A model generated the notes under the pieces. It was given only the letters and a program-made list of their open reading frames with translations, searched no databases and was not told where the DNA came from. From assembly GCA_027484575.1 (NCBI GenBank), contig JAIXSQ010000014.1:1-64000 (forward strand): a stretch of 64,000 bases of DNA. Direction: 5' to 3'. The position numbers and the translations under genes were made by a program. This document shows positions 32,673 to 42,343 of the stretch, piece by piece (the stretch's first letter is position 1; the number at the start of each line of letters is the position of its first letter). Source of the stretch: Comamonadaceae bacterium (GTDB lineage: Bacteria > Pseudomonadota > Gammaproteobacteria > Burkholderiales > Burkholderiaceae_C).

Positions 32673-34442
32673 ATGCCGACCACGATCGACCAACTCAATG
32701 CCGCCACCGCCGACGAGGCCGTGGCCCTGCTCGACGGCATCTACGAGCACTCGCCCTGGATCGCGCGCGAGGCGCTGGCGCAGCGGCCGTTCCGCAGCCT
32801 GGCCCACCTGAAGCACGCGATGGCGCAGGTGGTGCGCCAGGCCGGCACCGAGCGCCAGCTGGCGCTGCTGCGCGCCCACCCCGAGCTGGCCGGCAAGGCC
32901 ATGGTGGCGCGGCAGCTGACGGCCGAGTCGACCCACGAGCAGCGCACCGCCGGCCTGACCGAGTGCACGCCGCAGGAGTTCGCCCGCATCCAGGAACTCA
33001 ACGCGGCCTGGAACGCGAAGTTCGGCTTTCCCTTCATCGTGGCCGTGCGCGGCCCGCGCGGCACGGGCCTGGGGCGCACCGAGATCATCGCCACGCTGGA
33101 GCGGCGGCTGGCGCACCCGGTGGACTACGAGCGCGCCGAATGCCTGCGCCAGGTGCACCGCATCGCCGAGATCCGGCTGAACGACAGGTTCGGCGTCGCG
33201 CCCGCGCAGGGCGCATGGGTCTGGGACCGGCTGGAGGACCTGGCGCGCCACAGCGACCCAAGCTACGCCGAGCAGGGCCAGCTCACCGTGACCTACCTGA
33301 CCGAGGCGCACCGCGCCGCCGCCGCGCAGATCGCGGCCGACATGCGCGCCGCCGGCTTCGACAGCGTGGCCATCGACGCCGTGGGCAACGTGGTGGGCCG
33401 CTACGAGGGCGCCACCCCCGGGGCCGCGGCCCTGCTGACCGGCTCGCACTACGACACCGTGCGCAACGGCGGCAAGTACGACGGCCGGCTGGGCATCCAC
33501 GTGCCCATCGCCTGCGTGCGCGCGCTCGCCGCCGCCGGCCGCCGGCTGCCGCACGGCCTGGAGGTGGTGGCCTTCGCCGAGGAGGAAGGCCAGCGCTACA
33601 AGGCCACCTTCCTGGGCTCGGGCGCGCTCACCGGCGACTTCGATCCGGCCTGGCTGGATCAGGCCGATGCCGCCGGCACCACCATGCGCGAGGCGATGCT
33701 GGCCGCCGGCCTGCCCGCCACGCTGGAGGCCATCGGCGCGCTGCGGCGCGACCCGGCCCGGTACCTGGGCTTCGTCGAGGTGCACATCGAGCAGGGCCCG
33801 GTGCTGCACGAGCTGGACCTGCCGCTGGGCATCGTCACCTCGATCAACGGCAGCGTGCGCTACCTGTGCGAGATGCAGGGCATGGCCAGCCATGCCGGCA
33901 CCACGCCCATGGACCGGCGCCGCGACGCCGCCGTGGCCGTGGCCGAGCTGGCGCTGTACGTCGAGCGCCGCGCCGCGCAGGACGGCGATTCGGTGGGCAC
34001 CATCGGCATGCTGCAGGTGCCCGCCGGCTCGATCAACGTGGTGCCCGGCCGCTGCCTGTTCAGCCTGGACCTGCGCGCGCCCACCGATGCGCAGCGCGAC
34101 GCGCTGGTGCGCGACGTGCTCGCCGAGCTGGACGCGATCTGCGAACGGCGCGGCACGCGCTGCACCCGCGAGCTCACGATGCAGGCCGCCGCCGCGCCCA
34201 GCCATCCCGCCTGGCAGGCACGCTGGGAACGCGCGGTGGCCGACCTGGGCCTGCCGCTGCACCGCATGCCCAGCGGCGCCGGCCACGACGCGATGAAGCT
34301 GCACGTGGTGATGCCGCAGGCCATGCTGTTCGTGCGCGGCCAGAACGCGGGCATCAGCCACAACCCCCTGGAATCCACCTCCACCGACGACATCGAGCTC
34401 GCGGTGCAGGCCTTCTCCCTCCTGCTGGAGCAGCTCGCATGA
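32673..34442 (+). CDS. Bifunctional OHCU decarboxylase / allantoate amidohydrolase
   Basis: A 589-residue fusion of two purine-degradation enzymes. Residues about 1-170 are OHCU decarboxylase (UraD): catalytic His69 in LLRAHPELAGK and Glu89 in AESTHEQRTAGL, making S-allantoin. Residues about 180-589 are an M20-type hydantoinase/carbamoylase domain as in AllC. It has SHYDTVRNGGKYDGRLGI (metal His and Asp), EEEGQRYKATFLGSG, VEVHIEQGPVLH and SGAGHDAM, which releases ammonia from allantoate. The enzymes act on both sides of PuuE, so all three neighbouring activities form one path. The stop overlaps the next start (ATGA). Confidence 0.94.
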   Translation: MPTTIDQLNAATADEAVALLDGIYEHSPWIAREALAQRPFRSLAHLKHAMAQVVRQAGTERQLALLRAHPELAGKAMVARQLTAESTHEQRTAGLTECTPQEFARIQELNAAWNAKFGFPFIVAVRGPRGTGLGRTEIIATLERRLAHPVDYERAECLRQVHRIAEIRLNDRFGVAPAQGAWVWDRLEDLARHSDPSYAEQGQLTVTYLTEAHRAAAAQIAADMRAAGFDSVAIDAVGNVVGRYEGATPGAAALLTGSHYDTVRNGGKYDGRLGIHVPIACVRALAAAGRRLPHGLEVVAFAEEEGQRYKATFLGSGALTGDFDPAWLDQADAAGTTMREAMLAAGLPATLEAIGALRRDPARYLGFVEVHIEQGPVLHELDLPLGIVTSINGSVRYLCEMQGMASHAGTTPMDRRRDAAVAVAELALYVERRAAQDGDSVGTIGMLQVPAGSINVVPGRCLFSLDLRAPTDAQRDALVRDVLAELDAICERRGTRCTRELTMQAAAAPSHPAWQARWERAVADLGLPLHRMPSGAGHDAMKLHVVMPQAMLFVRGQNAGISHNPLESTSTDDIELAVQAFSLLLEQLA

Positions 34443-35689
34443 CGACCCCCCACGCCGCGCTCGACGCCTGGATCGACGCCCACTTCGACGAGCAGGTCGC
34501 GTTCCTGCAGCAGCTGGTGCGGGTGCCCACCGACACGCCGCCGGGCAACAACGCGCCGCACGCGCAACGCACCGCCGAACTGCTGGCGCCCATGGGCTTC
34601 GCGGCCGAGGCGCACCCCGTGCCCGCCGCGCAGGTGCAGGCGGCCGGCCTGCAGTCGATCACCAACCTGGTGGTGCGCCGCCGCTACGCCGAGGGCGGGC
34701 CGGTGGTCGCGCTCAACGCGCACGGCGACGTGGTGCCGCCGGGCGACGGCTGGAGCCACGACCCGTACGGCGGCGAGGTGGAGGGCGGCTTCCTGTACGG
34801 CCGAGCCGCCGCGGTGAGCAAGTGCGACTTCAGCACCTTCACCTTCGCCGCCCGCGCGCTCGAGGCCGCCGGCGTGCCGCTCAAGGGCGGGCTGGAGCTG
34901 CACTTCACCTACGACGAGGAGTTCGGCGGCGAGCTGGGCCCGGGCTGGCTGCTGCAGCACGGGATCACCAAGCCCGACCTGATGATCGCGGCCGGCTTCA
35001 GCTACCAGGTGGTGGTGGCGCACAACGGCTGCCTGCAGCTGGAGGTGACGGTGCACGGCGACATGAGCCATGCCGCCATCCCCGACAGCGGCTGCGACGC
35101 GCTGCAGGGCGCGGTGCACGTGATGAACGCGCTGTACGCGCTCAACCGCGACTACCTGCAGGTCACCTCCGGGGTCGAGGGCATCACCCACCCGTACCTG
35201 AACATCGGCTGGATCGCCGGCGGCACCAACACCAACGTGATCCCCGGCAAGGTCACGTTCAAGCTGGACCGCCGCATGATCCCCGAGGAGGACCCGGTCG
35301 AGGTCGAGGCGCAGCTGCGCGCGACCATCGAGCGCGCCGCCGCCAGCTTCGCCCCGCCGCGCGGCAGCGCCGGCATCCGGGTCGAGGTCAAGCGCATGCT
35401 GCTGGCCCGCGCGATGGTGCCGCTGGCCGGCAACCGCCCGCTGGTCGACGCGCTGCAGCGCCACGGCCAGGCGGTGTTCGGCGAGCCCATCCCCGCGGTG
35501 GGCACCCCGCTGTACACCGACGTGCGGCTGTACACCGAGGCCGGCATCCCCGGCGTGATCTACGGCGCCGGCCCGCGCACCGTGCGCGAGTCCAACGCCA
35601 AGCGGGCCGACGAGCGCATCGCGCTGGACGACCTGCGCCGCGCCACCAAGGTGGTGGCGCGCACCCTGCTCGACCTGCTGCAGGCCTGA
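34439..35689 (+). CDS. M20-family (ArgE/DapE-like) metallohydrolase homologue with altered metal site
   Basis: A 416-residue M20-fold protein. The first metal His/Asp pair is present (NAHGDVVPPGDGW, His95) and so is the catalytic Glu pair (TYDEEFGGELG). The usual bridging-Asp motif GRGxxDMKG reads GRAAAVSKCDF (about residues 121-131), with Val where Asp is expected. The C-terminal His motif reads NAKRADERI, with Lys at the usual His place. It is coupled to the uraD-allC gene by a 4-bp overlap. A ureidoglycolate- or ureidoglycine-hydrolysing role would complete the pathway but is a guess. Confidence 0.85.
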   Translation: MTTPHAALDAWIDAHFDEQVAFLQQLVRVPTDTPPGNNAPHAQRTAELLAPMGFAAEAHPVPAAQVQAAGLQSITNLVVRRRYAEGGPVVALNAHGDVVPPGDGWSHDPYGGEVEGGFLYGRAAAVSKCDFSTFTFAARALEAAGVPLKGGLELHFTYDEEFGGELGPGWLLQHGITKPDLMIAAGFSYQVVVAHNGCLQLEVTVHGDMSHAAIPDSGCDALQGAVHVMNALYALNRDYLQVTSGVEGITHPYLNIGWIAGGTNTNVIPGKVTFKLDRRMIPEEDPVEVEAQLRATIERAAASFAPPRGSAGIRVEVKRMLLARAMVPLAGNRPLVDALQRHGQAVFGEPIPAVGTPLYTDVRLYTEAGIPGVIYGAGPRTVRESNAKRADERIALDDLRRATKVVARTLLDLLQA

Positions 35690-35695
35690 AGTCCC

Positions 35696-35716
35696 GGCGC
35701 GGCGGGGTGCCGCGCC
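35696..35716 (+). terminator. GC stem-loop between the M20 gene and the NCS2 permease
   Basis: GGCGCGGC-GGGGT-GCCGCGCC forms an 8-bp stem with a 5-base loop. A second small stem (ACCGCC 35728-35733 with GGCGGT 35742-35747) follows. No U-run is present. It may attenuate read-through or define a processed 3' end before the permease gene. Confidence 0.5.
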
Positions 35717-35772
35717 AACCCCTGCGAACCGCCCGGCAAGAGGCGGTCGTGTCACACCGAAGGAGCTCCTTG

Positions 35773-37260
<1,488 letters not shown>

Positions 37261-37263
<3 letters not shown>

Positions 37264-37293
37264 ACAAAGCCGGGCTTCGCCCGGCTTTGTTCA
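37261..37293 (+). terminator. Strong intrinsic terminator, 15-bp perfect stem beginning in the stop codon
   Basis: TGAACAAAGCCGGGC (37261-37275) pairs perfectly with GCCCGGCTTTGTTCA (37279-37293) over a 3-base loop. The TGA of the permease gene is the 5' end of the stem. A-rich and T-rich ends on the two arms would allow termination in both directions, serving the convergent glsB-like gene as well. Confidence 0.88.
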
Positions 37294-37340
37294 ACTAGCT
37301 GGAAACCCGCTACGTCATCGCGCAGCGACGTCGCAGCGCA

Positions 37341-37607
37341 TTACCGCACGCGCCCGCGGCGGAACAGGTTGACGATCGCCAGCAGGATGACGGCGCCGAC
37401 CAGGGAGACCAGCACCGAGCCGATGCTGATGCCTTCGTTGATGGTGCCCACGCCCACCAGCGGCGAGATCACCCAGCCGCCGATGAACGCACCGATGATG
37501 CCCACCACGACGTTCAGCAGGATGCCCTGCTGCCCGTCCGTGCGCATGATCAGGCTGGCCAGCCAGCCCACGACACCCCCCACGATCAACCAGACCAGAA
37601 AACCCAT
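37341..37607 (-). CDS. GlsB/YeaQ/YmgE-family stress membrane protein
   Basis: An 88-residue inner-membrane protein with three hydrophobic segments rich in Gly (GFLVWLIVGGVVGWLASLIM, ILLNVVVGIIGAFIGGWVI, SIGSVLVSLVGAVILLAIVNLF) and a basic tail (RRGRVR). It matches the transglycosylase-associated/YmgE family, small proteins raised in stationary phase or stress; biochemical function is unclear. GGAGAG lies upstream of the ATG. Converges on the permease gene. Confidence 0.92.
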   Translation of the reverse strand: MGFLVWLIVGGVVGWLASLIMRTDGQQGILLNVVVGIIGAFIGGWVISPLVGVGTINEGISIGSVLVSLVGAVILLAIVNLFRRGRVR

Positions 37608-37949
37608 GTTGCTCTCCTTGTGGCCGCACGCGGCCGTTGTTGCCTGACGAAGCCGGGACCTTGGGAGTCCCGGTCCCCGGCTGCCCCAACCGGCAGCGGG
37701 TGAGAGGCATCTTGGGCAGGGGGCCTTAGCGCGGGCGTAGTCGGCGGCGCCCGCCCCCGGTGCGGGGGCATCCACCGGGCGCGTCGGACAAGGGCGTGGG
37801 TGGCCGCGTCACGCCAGGCCGACGGTCGAGGGGGGAAAGTCCCGAGGACGACCCCAGCCGTGCGCGGCACCATGGCGGTTCGGCATTCTTCTTGCTTAGA
37901 ACTCCTGCCAAGAACTCATCATCAGCCTGACCACGACTCCGAGGACCGC
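37608..37949. other. 342-bp divergent intergenic region
   Basis: No gene found. It contains a GGGAC...GTCCC dyad near 37655-37671 on the glsB side. A GC-rich middle has no clear element. On the right is the -24/-12 type promoter listed separately (37881-37896), with a repeated AGAACTC (37898-37904 and 37911-37917) just after it. Space for upstream activator sites is available between 37700 and 37870. Confidence 0.6.
37881..37896 (+). promoter_or_regulatory. Candidate sigma-54 promoter of the ABC importer-ureD operon
   Basis: CGGCATTCTTCTTGCT has the invariant GG (37882-37883) and GC (37894-37895) separated by exactly 10 bases. The flanks GGCA and TTGCT match the -24/-12 consensus (TGGCACG-N4-TTGCW) at most positions; the C and G after GGCA differ. 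The predicted transcript start lies about 40 bases before the ATG at 37950. Sigma-54 promoters need an enhancer-binding activator such as NtrC. Confidence 0.6.
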
Positions 37950-38987
37950 ATGCAGAAACGAACCCTCCTGAAGACCGCCGCCGCCTGCCTGGCGCTGGCC
38001 GCCACCCTGGGCACCGCACACGCCCAGAGCACCCCGATCAAGTTCCAGCTGGACTGGCGCTTCGAAGGCCCCGCCGCGCTGTTCCTGCAGCCGGCCGCCA
38101 AGGGCTACTTCAAGGACGCCAAGCTGGACGTGACCATCGACGCCGGCAACGGCTCCGGCGGCACCGTGACCCGGGTGGCCTCGGGCACCTACGACATGGG
38201 CTTCGCCGACCTGGCGGCGCTGATGGAGTTCCACGCCAACAACCCCGACGCGCCGAACAAGCCGGTGGCGGTGATGATGGTCTACAACAACACGCCCGCT
38301 TCGGTGATGGCGCTGAAGAAGTCGGGCATCAAGAGCGCGGCCGACCTGAACGGCAAGAAGATGGGCGCGCCGGTGTTCGACGCCGGCCGCCGGGCCTTCC
38401 CGATCTTCGCCAAGGCCAACGGCGTGGGCAACGTGGCCTGGACCGCGATGGACCCGCCGCTGCGCGAGACCATGCTGGTGCGCGGCGACGTGGATGCCAT
38501 CACCGGCTTCACCTTCACCTCGCTGCTGAACCTGGAGGCGCGCGGCGCCAAGCTCGAGGACGTGGTGGTGATGCCCTACGCCGAGAACGGCGTGCGCCTG
38601 TACGGCAACGTGATCATCGCCCACCCCCGCCTGGTGCGCGAGAACCCGCAGGCGATCAAGGCCTTCCTGTCGGCCTTCACCAAGGGCGCCAAGGAAGTCG
38701 TCGCCAACCCGGCCGCCGCGATCGAGACGGTCAAGGCCCGCGACGGCATCATCAACACCGAGCTGGAGACGCGCCGCCTGAAGCTGGCCATCGACACCGT
38801 CATCAACAGCCCCGACGCGCGCGCCGAGGGCTTCGGCCAGGTCAACCCGGGCCGCCTGTCGCTGATGGCCTCGCAGGTCTCCGACGCCTTCCAGACCAAG
38901 ACCCGCGTCAACCCCGACGCCGTCTGGAGCGCCGCCTTCCTGCCGTCCAAGGCGGAACTGAACATCCTGCCGGCCCCGAAGAAGTAA
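37950..38987 (+). CDS. ABC transporter substrate-binding protein (NMT1/THI5-SsuA-like)
   Basis: A 345-residue periplasmic binding protein with a signal peptide (MQKRTLLKTAAACLALAATLGTAHAQ). The motif KFQLDWRFEGPAALFLQPAAKGYFKDA and GNGSGGTVTRVASGTYDMGFADLAAL are those of the NMT1/THI5-like family, which binds pyrimidines, sulfonates, nitrate and related small molecules. The operon position between an NCS2 permease and ureD suggests a nitrogenous ligand such as a ureide or pyrimidine. GAGGA precedes the ATG. A stem-loop separates it from the ATPase gene. Confidence 0.92.
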   Translation: MQKRTLLKTAAACLALAATLGTAHAQSTPIKFQLDWRFEGPAALFLQPAAKGYFKDAKLDVTIDAGNGSGGTVTRVASGTYDMGFADLAALMEFHANNPDAPNKPVAVMMVYNNTPASVMALKKSGIKSAADLNGKKMGAPVFDAGRRAFPIFAKANGVGNVAWTAMDPPLRETMLVRGDVDAITGFTFTSLLNLEARGAKLEDVVVMPYAENGVRLYGNVIIAHPRLVRENPQAIKAFLSAFTKGAKEVVANPAAAIETVKARDGIINTELETRRLKLAIDTVINSPDARAEGFGQVNPGRLSLMASQVSDAFQTKTRVNPDAVWSAAFLPSKAELNILPAPKK

Positions 38988-39015
38988 GGACACCGGCCGG
39001 CGCGCGGGCGCAGGT

Positions 39016-39033
39016 GGCGGGCACGGGCCCGCC
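39016..39033 (+). promoter_or_regulatory. Stem-loop between binding-protein and ATPase genes
   Basis: GGCGGGC-ACGG-GCCCGCC, a 7-bp perfect stem with a 4-base loop in the 76-bp gap between SBP and ATPase. Such intercistronic stems often protect the binding-protein mRNA or attenuate read-through, giving excess binding protein. A similar arrangement is seen between urtA and urtB. Confidence 0.5.
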
Positions 39034-39063
39034 GCCGCGCGGCCGCAGGCACGGCCTTCGCAC

Positions 39064-39876
39064 ATGACTTCTTTCGTCGATTTCCAGGACGTCTGGCTCG
39101 CCTACAACGACGAGCTGCTGGCGCAGAACCATTTCGCGGTCGAGGCCATCGACCTGCAGGTGCGCCAGGGCGAGTTCATCGCCATCGTCGGGCCCTCGGG
39201 CTGCGGCAAGTCCACCTTCATGAAGCTGGCCACCGGGCTGAAGATGCCCAGCCGCGGCCGCATCGCCATCGACGGCCAGCCCGTCACCGGCCCCCTCAAG
39301 ATCTCCGGCATGGCCTTCCAGTCGCCGTCGCTGCTGCCCTGGCGCACGACGGTGGACAACGTGCTGCTGCCGCTGGAGATCGTCGAGCCGCACCGCAGCC
39401 AGTTCAAGCAGCGCCGCGCCGAGTACGTCGAGCGTGCCCGCAAGCTGCTGCAGAAAGTGGGCCTGGGCGGCTACGAGGACAAGTTCCCGTGGCAGCTGTC
39501 CGGCGGCATGCAGCAGCGCGCCAGCATCTGCCGGGCGCTGATCCACGAGCCCAAGATGCTGCTGCTGGACGAGCCGTTCGGCGCGCTGGATGCCTTCACC
39601 CGCGAGGAGCTGTGGTGCATCCTGCGCGACCTGTGGACCGAGCAGCGCTTCAACGTGATCCTGGTCACGCACGACCTGCGCGAGTCGGTGTTCCTGGCCG
39701 ACACGGTGTACGTGATGAGCAAGAGCCCGGGCCGCTTCGTCGTCAAGCGCGCCATCGACCTGCCGCGCCCGCGCGAGCTGGAGGTGACCTACACCAAGGA
39801 GTTCACCGACATCGTCCATGAACTGCGCGGCCACATCGGCGCGATCCGCAAGCAAGGCGCGGAGGTGGCGCAATGA
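39064..39876 (+). CDS. ABC transporter ATP-binding protein (nitrate/sulfonate/taurine type)
   Basis: A 270-residue ATPase. Walker A GPSGCGKST near residue 45, Q-loop in MAFQSPSLLPWRT, signature LSGGMQQRASICRALIHEP near 146, Walker B MLLLDEPFGALD, switch His in LVTHDLRESVFLAD. It energises the importer formed with the flanking SBP and permease. The stop overlaps the permease start (ATGA). Confidence 0.95.
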   Translation: MTSFVDFQDVWLAYNDELLAQNHFAVEAIDLQVRQGEFIAIVGPSGCGKSTFMKLATGLKMPSRGRIAIDGQPVTGPLKISGMAFQSPSLLPWRTTVDNVLLPLEIVEPHRSQFKQRRAEYVERARKLLQKVGLGGYEDKFPWQLSGGMQQRASICRALIHEPKMLLLDEPFGALDAFTREELWCILRDLWTEQRFNVILVTHDLRESVFLADTVYVMSKSPGRFVVKRAIDLPRPRELEVTYTKEFTDIVHELRGHIGAIRKQGAEVAQ

Positions 39877-40640
39877 AGAACAAGAAGCTCGAGGCCTGGT
39901 CGCCCTGGATCCTGCTGGTGCTGGTGATCGCGCTGTGGCAGTTCATCTGCTCGGCCTTCAACGTGTCGGAGTTCATCTTCCCGAGCCCGGCGCGCATCTG
40001 GAACCAGCTGGTCGAGTTCCGCGGCACCATCGCCGGCCATGCCTGGCGCACCTTCTGGGTCACGATGGCCGGCTTCGGCCTGGCGATCGTGGTGGGCGTG
40101 CTGCTGGGCTTCCTGATCGGCAGCTCGCGCCTGGCCTACGCGGCGGTGTACCCGCTGATGACGGCCTTCAACGCGCTGCCCAAGGCGGCCTTCGTGCCGA
40201 TCCTGGTGGTGTGGTTCGGCATCGGCGTCGGGCCGGCCATCCTCACGGCCTTCCTGATCTCCTTCTTCCCCATCATGGTCAACATCGCCACCGGCCTGGC
40301 CACGCTGGAGCCGGAGCTGGAGGACGTGCTGCGGGTGCTGGGCGCCAAGCGCTGGGACGTGCTGGTCAAGGTCGGCCTTCCGCGCTCCATGCCGTACTTC
40401 TACGGCTCGCTCAAGGTCGCGATCACGCTGGCCTTCGTCGGCACCACGGTGTCGGAGATGACCGCCGCCAACGAGGGCATCGGCTACCTGCTGATCTCCG
40501 CCGGCTCGGCCATGCAGATGGGCCTGGCCTTCGGCGGCCTGGTGGTGGTGGGCGCGATGGCCATGGTGATGTACGAGCTGTTCAGCTGGGTCGAGCGCCA
40601 CACCACGGCCTGGGCGCACCGCGGCTCGCAGGCCCAGTGA
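39873..40640 (+). CDS. ABC transporter permease (SsuC/TauC-like)
   Basis: A 255-residue inner-membrane subunit with about six hydrophobic segments. The EAA cytoplasmic loop is present in the form ATLEPELEDVLRVLGAKRWDVLVKVGLP near residue 150. It belongs to the BPD_transp_1 family of nitrate/sulfonate-type importers. Its TGA overlaps the GTG of ureD (GTGA), so the urease accessory gene is translated from the same mRNA as this importer. Confidence 0.94.
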   Translation: MKNKKLEAWSPWILLVLVIALWQFICSAFNVSEFIFPSPARIWNQLVEFRGTIAGHAWRTFWVTMAGFGLAIVVGVLLGFLIGSSRLAYAAVYPLMTAFNALPKAAFVPILVVWFGIGVGPAILTAFLISFFPIMVNIATGLATLEPELEDVLRVLGAKRWDVLVKVGLPRSMPYFYGSLKVAITLAFVGTTVSEMTAANEGIGYLLISAGSAMQMGLAFGGLVVVGAMAMVMYELFSWVERHTTAWAHRGSQAQ

Positions 40641-41467
40641 GCTGGGAGGCCAGCCTCCGGCTGGACCTGGGCGTCGAGGCGGGGCGCACCGTGGCGCGCT
40701 TCCGCCACGACGGCCCGCTGCGGCTGCTGCAGACCCTCTACCCCGAGGGCGACACCGTCGCCCACCACGTGCTCGTGCACCCGCCGGGCGGGCTGGTGGG
40801 CGGCGACCGGCTGGCCATCGACATCGACGTGGGCCCCGGCGCCCACGGCCTGCTCACCACGCCCGGCGCCGGCCGCTGGTACCGCAGCGACGGCGCGCCG
40901 GCCCGCCAGCAGGTGCGCCTGTCGCTGGCGGCGGGGGCGCGCTACGAATGGCTGCCGCTGGAGGCCATCTGCCACAGCGGCTGCATCGCCGAGAACGACC
41001 TGGCGCTCACGCTGGCGCCGGGCGCCGAGGCGATCGCCTGGGACGTGCTGGCCCTGGGGCTGCCCGCCTCGGGCCAGCCCTTCGTCGCCGGCTCGGTGCT
41101 GCAGCGCTTCGCGCTGGGCGACGGCTGGCTCGACCGCGGCCGCATCGCCGCCGCCGACACGCTGCTGATGGACGGCCCGCTCGGGCTGGCGGGCCACCGC
41201 TGCCTGGGCACGCTGGTCTTCGCGGCGGGCCAGGCCCTGCCCCGCGGCCGCCGCGAGGCGGCGCTGGAGGCGGCCCGCGCGGTGATCGAGGCCCATGGCC
41301 TGGCACCGACCGCCGGGGCGACGGCCCCCTGCGACGAGGCGGTCGTGCTGCGGGTGCTCGCGCCGGTGGTCGAGCCGGCCATGGCGCTGCTGCGGCAGGT
41401 GCGCGCCGCCTGGCGCACCGCGCTGTGGGAGCTGCCGCCCACGGCGCCGCGCACCTGGGCGCTCTGA
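40637..41467 (+). CDS. ureD: Urease accessory protein UreD
   Basis: A 276-residue nickel-chaperone scaffold that works with UreF and UreG to activate urease. Blocks: LQTLYPEGDTVAHHVLVHPPGGLVGGDRLAIDI, LLTTPGAGRWYRS, WLPLEAICHSGCIAENDLALTLAPGA and the end RTWAL. The start is the GTG at 40637 overlapping the permease stop. It is about 18.5 kb away from ureA; in related species ureD normally sits directly upstream of ureA. No further urease gene follows it here. Confidence 0.95.
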   Translation: MSWEASLRLDLGVEAGRTVARFRHDGPLRLLQTLYPEGDTVAHHVLVHPPGGLVGGDRLAIDIDVGPGAHGLLTTPGAGRWYRSDGAPARQQVRLSLAAGARYEWLPLEAICHSGCIAENDLALTLAPGAEAIAWDVLALGLPASGQPFVAGSVLQRFALGDGWLDRGRIAAADTLLMDGPLGLAGHRCLGTLVFAAGQALPRGRREAALEAARAVIEAHGLAPTAGATAPCDEAVVLRVLAPVVEPAMALLRQVRAAWRTALWELPPTAPRTWAL

Positions 41468-41606
41468 GCCACGGGGGCGGGCGGCCTTCCTACGCGGCGG
41501 ATGGCAGGCGGCGGGGCGCATCCGCCTGCCTGCGCTGGCAGGGGAACGGTGGCGGGGGCGGCATCCTGCAGGACCGTTCCGCCCCTGCGTACCCCGGAGA
41601 GCCGCC

Positions 41607-42068
41607 ATGCCCACCCTTCCGAGATCGCGCCCGCGCCGCCGCGGGCTCGCCCTGTTCGCCACCACCTCCCTGCTCGCCCTGGGCGCCGCCACGGCGCAGC
41701 TGGCCTGGAGCCAGTCCGGCGACGTCAACAGCCTGCAGGCCTGCGAGACGCGGCAGGACCGCGCCACCTGCGAGCGTGAACTGCGCAACGCGCGCGCCGA
41801 GCAGCGCCGCGGCACCCTCGAGGTACCGGGGGCGGACCTGCAGGCCAACGCCCTGGCGCGCTGCGCGCCGTTCACCGGGGAGGACCGCACCGCCTGCGAG
41901 GCACGGGCGATGGGTCAGGGCAGGACCAGCGGCAGCGTGGCCGGCGGCGGCTTGCTGCGCGAGGCCGAGACCGTCGTGACGCCCCCGCCGGCGGCGGGCG
42001 CCGCACCGGCGACACCGGCGCCGGCGGCCGAGCCGTCACCACCGATGCCGGCGGTCCAGGGCCGTTGA
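41607..42068 (+). CDS. Exported protein of unknown function
   Basis: A 153-residue protein. A basic start (PRSRPRRRG) and hydrophobic segment LALFATTSLLALGAATAQLAW form a signal peptide or anchor. The middle is charged and contains five Cys (ACETRQDRATCERELRNAR, ARCAPFTGEDRTACEAR), possibly two disulfides. The end is Ala/Pro-rich and disordered. GGAGAG precedes the ATG. I do not recognise a family. TCCTAC at 41488-41493 upstream is shared with other stress-type genes. Confidence 0.65.
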   Translation: MPTLPRSRPRRRGLALFATTSLLALGAATAQLAWSQSGDVNSLQACETRQDRATCERELRNARAEQRRGTLEVPGADLQANALARCAPFTGEDRTACEARAMGQGRTSGSVAGGGLLREAETVVTPPPAAGAAPATPAPAAEPSPPMPAVQGR

Positions 42069-42343
42069 GACCCGCACGACCGCCGCCAGTGCGCCAGCAA
42101 CTCGGGCAGGTCGCCGGCCTGCAGCAGCCCCTGGGCCGCCTGGGCCCGCGCGTCCGCGGCGCAGGCGGCGGCGAACCGCAGCGCAGCGCGGGGCCGGTTC
42201 GCAGTGGCAGGCCGGGTGGACATGGCCGCCATTGCACGCCCGACGGGCCCGCGGCATTCGATGGATGAGCATGGGATTTCCTGCGTTGTTCCGTTGCGCG
42301 ACGGCCGCGTCGCAGGGGTCCTGCCGGGCCTGTCCCGCTTAAG

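Noticed and set aside
37825..37855. GGGGGGAAAGTCCCGAGGACG resembling part of RNase P RNA
   Set aside because: Only a short stretch matches; the remaining conserved RNase P elements are absent from the 342-bp gap.
41915..42232. A 105-residue minus-strand frame overlapping the tail of the 41607 gene
   Set aside because: The part beyond the overlap is short and has no convincing ribosome site; the segment LLQAGDLPELLAHW looks protein-like, so it is not excluded, but support is too thin to list.
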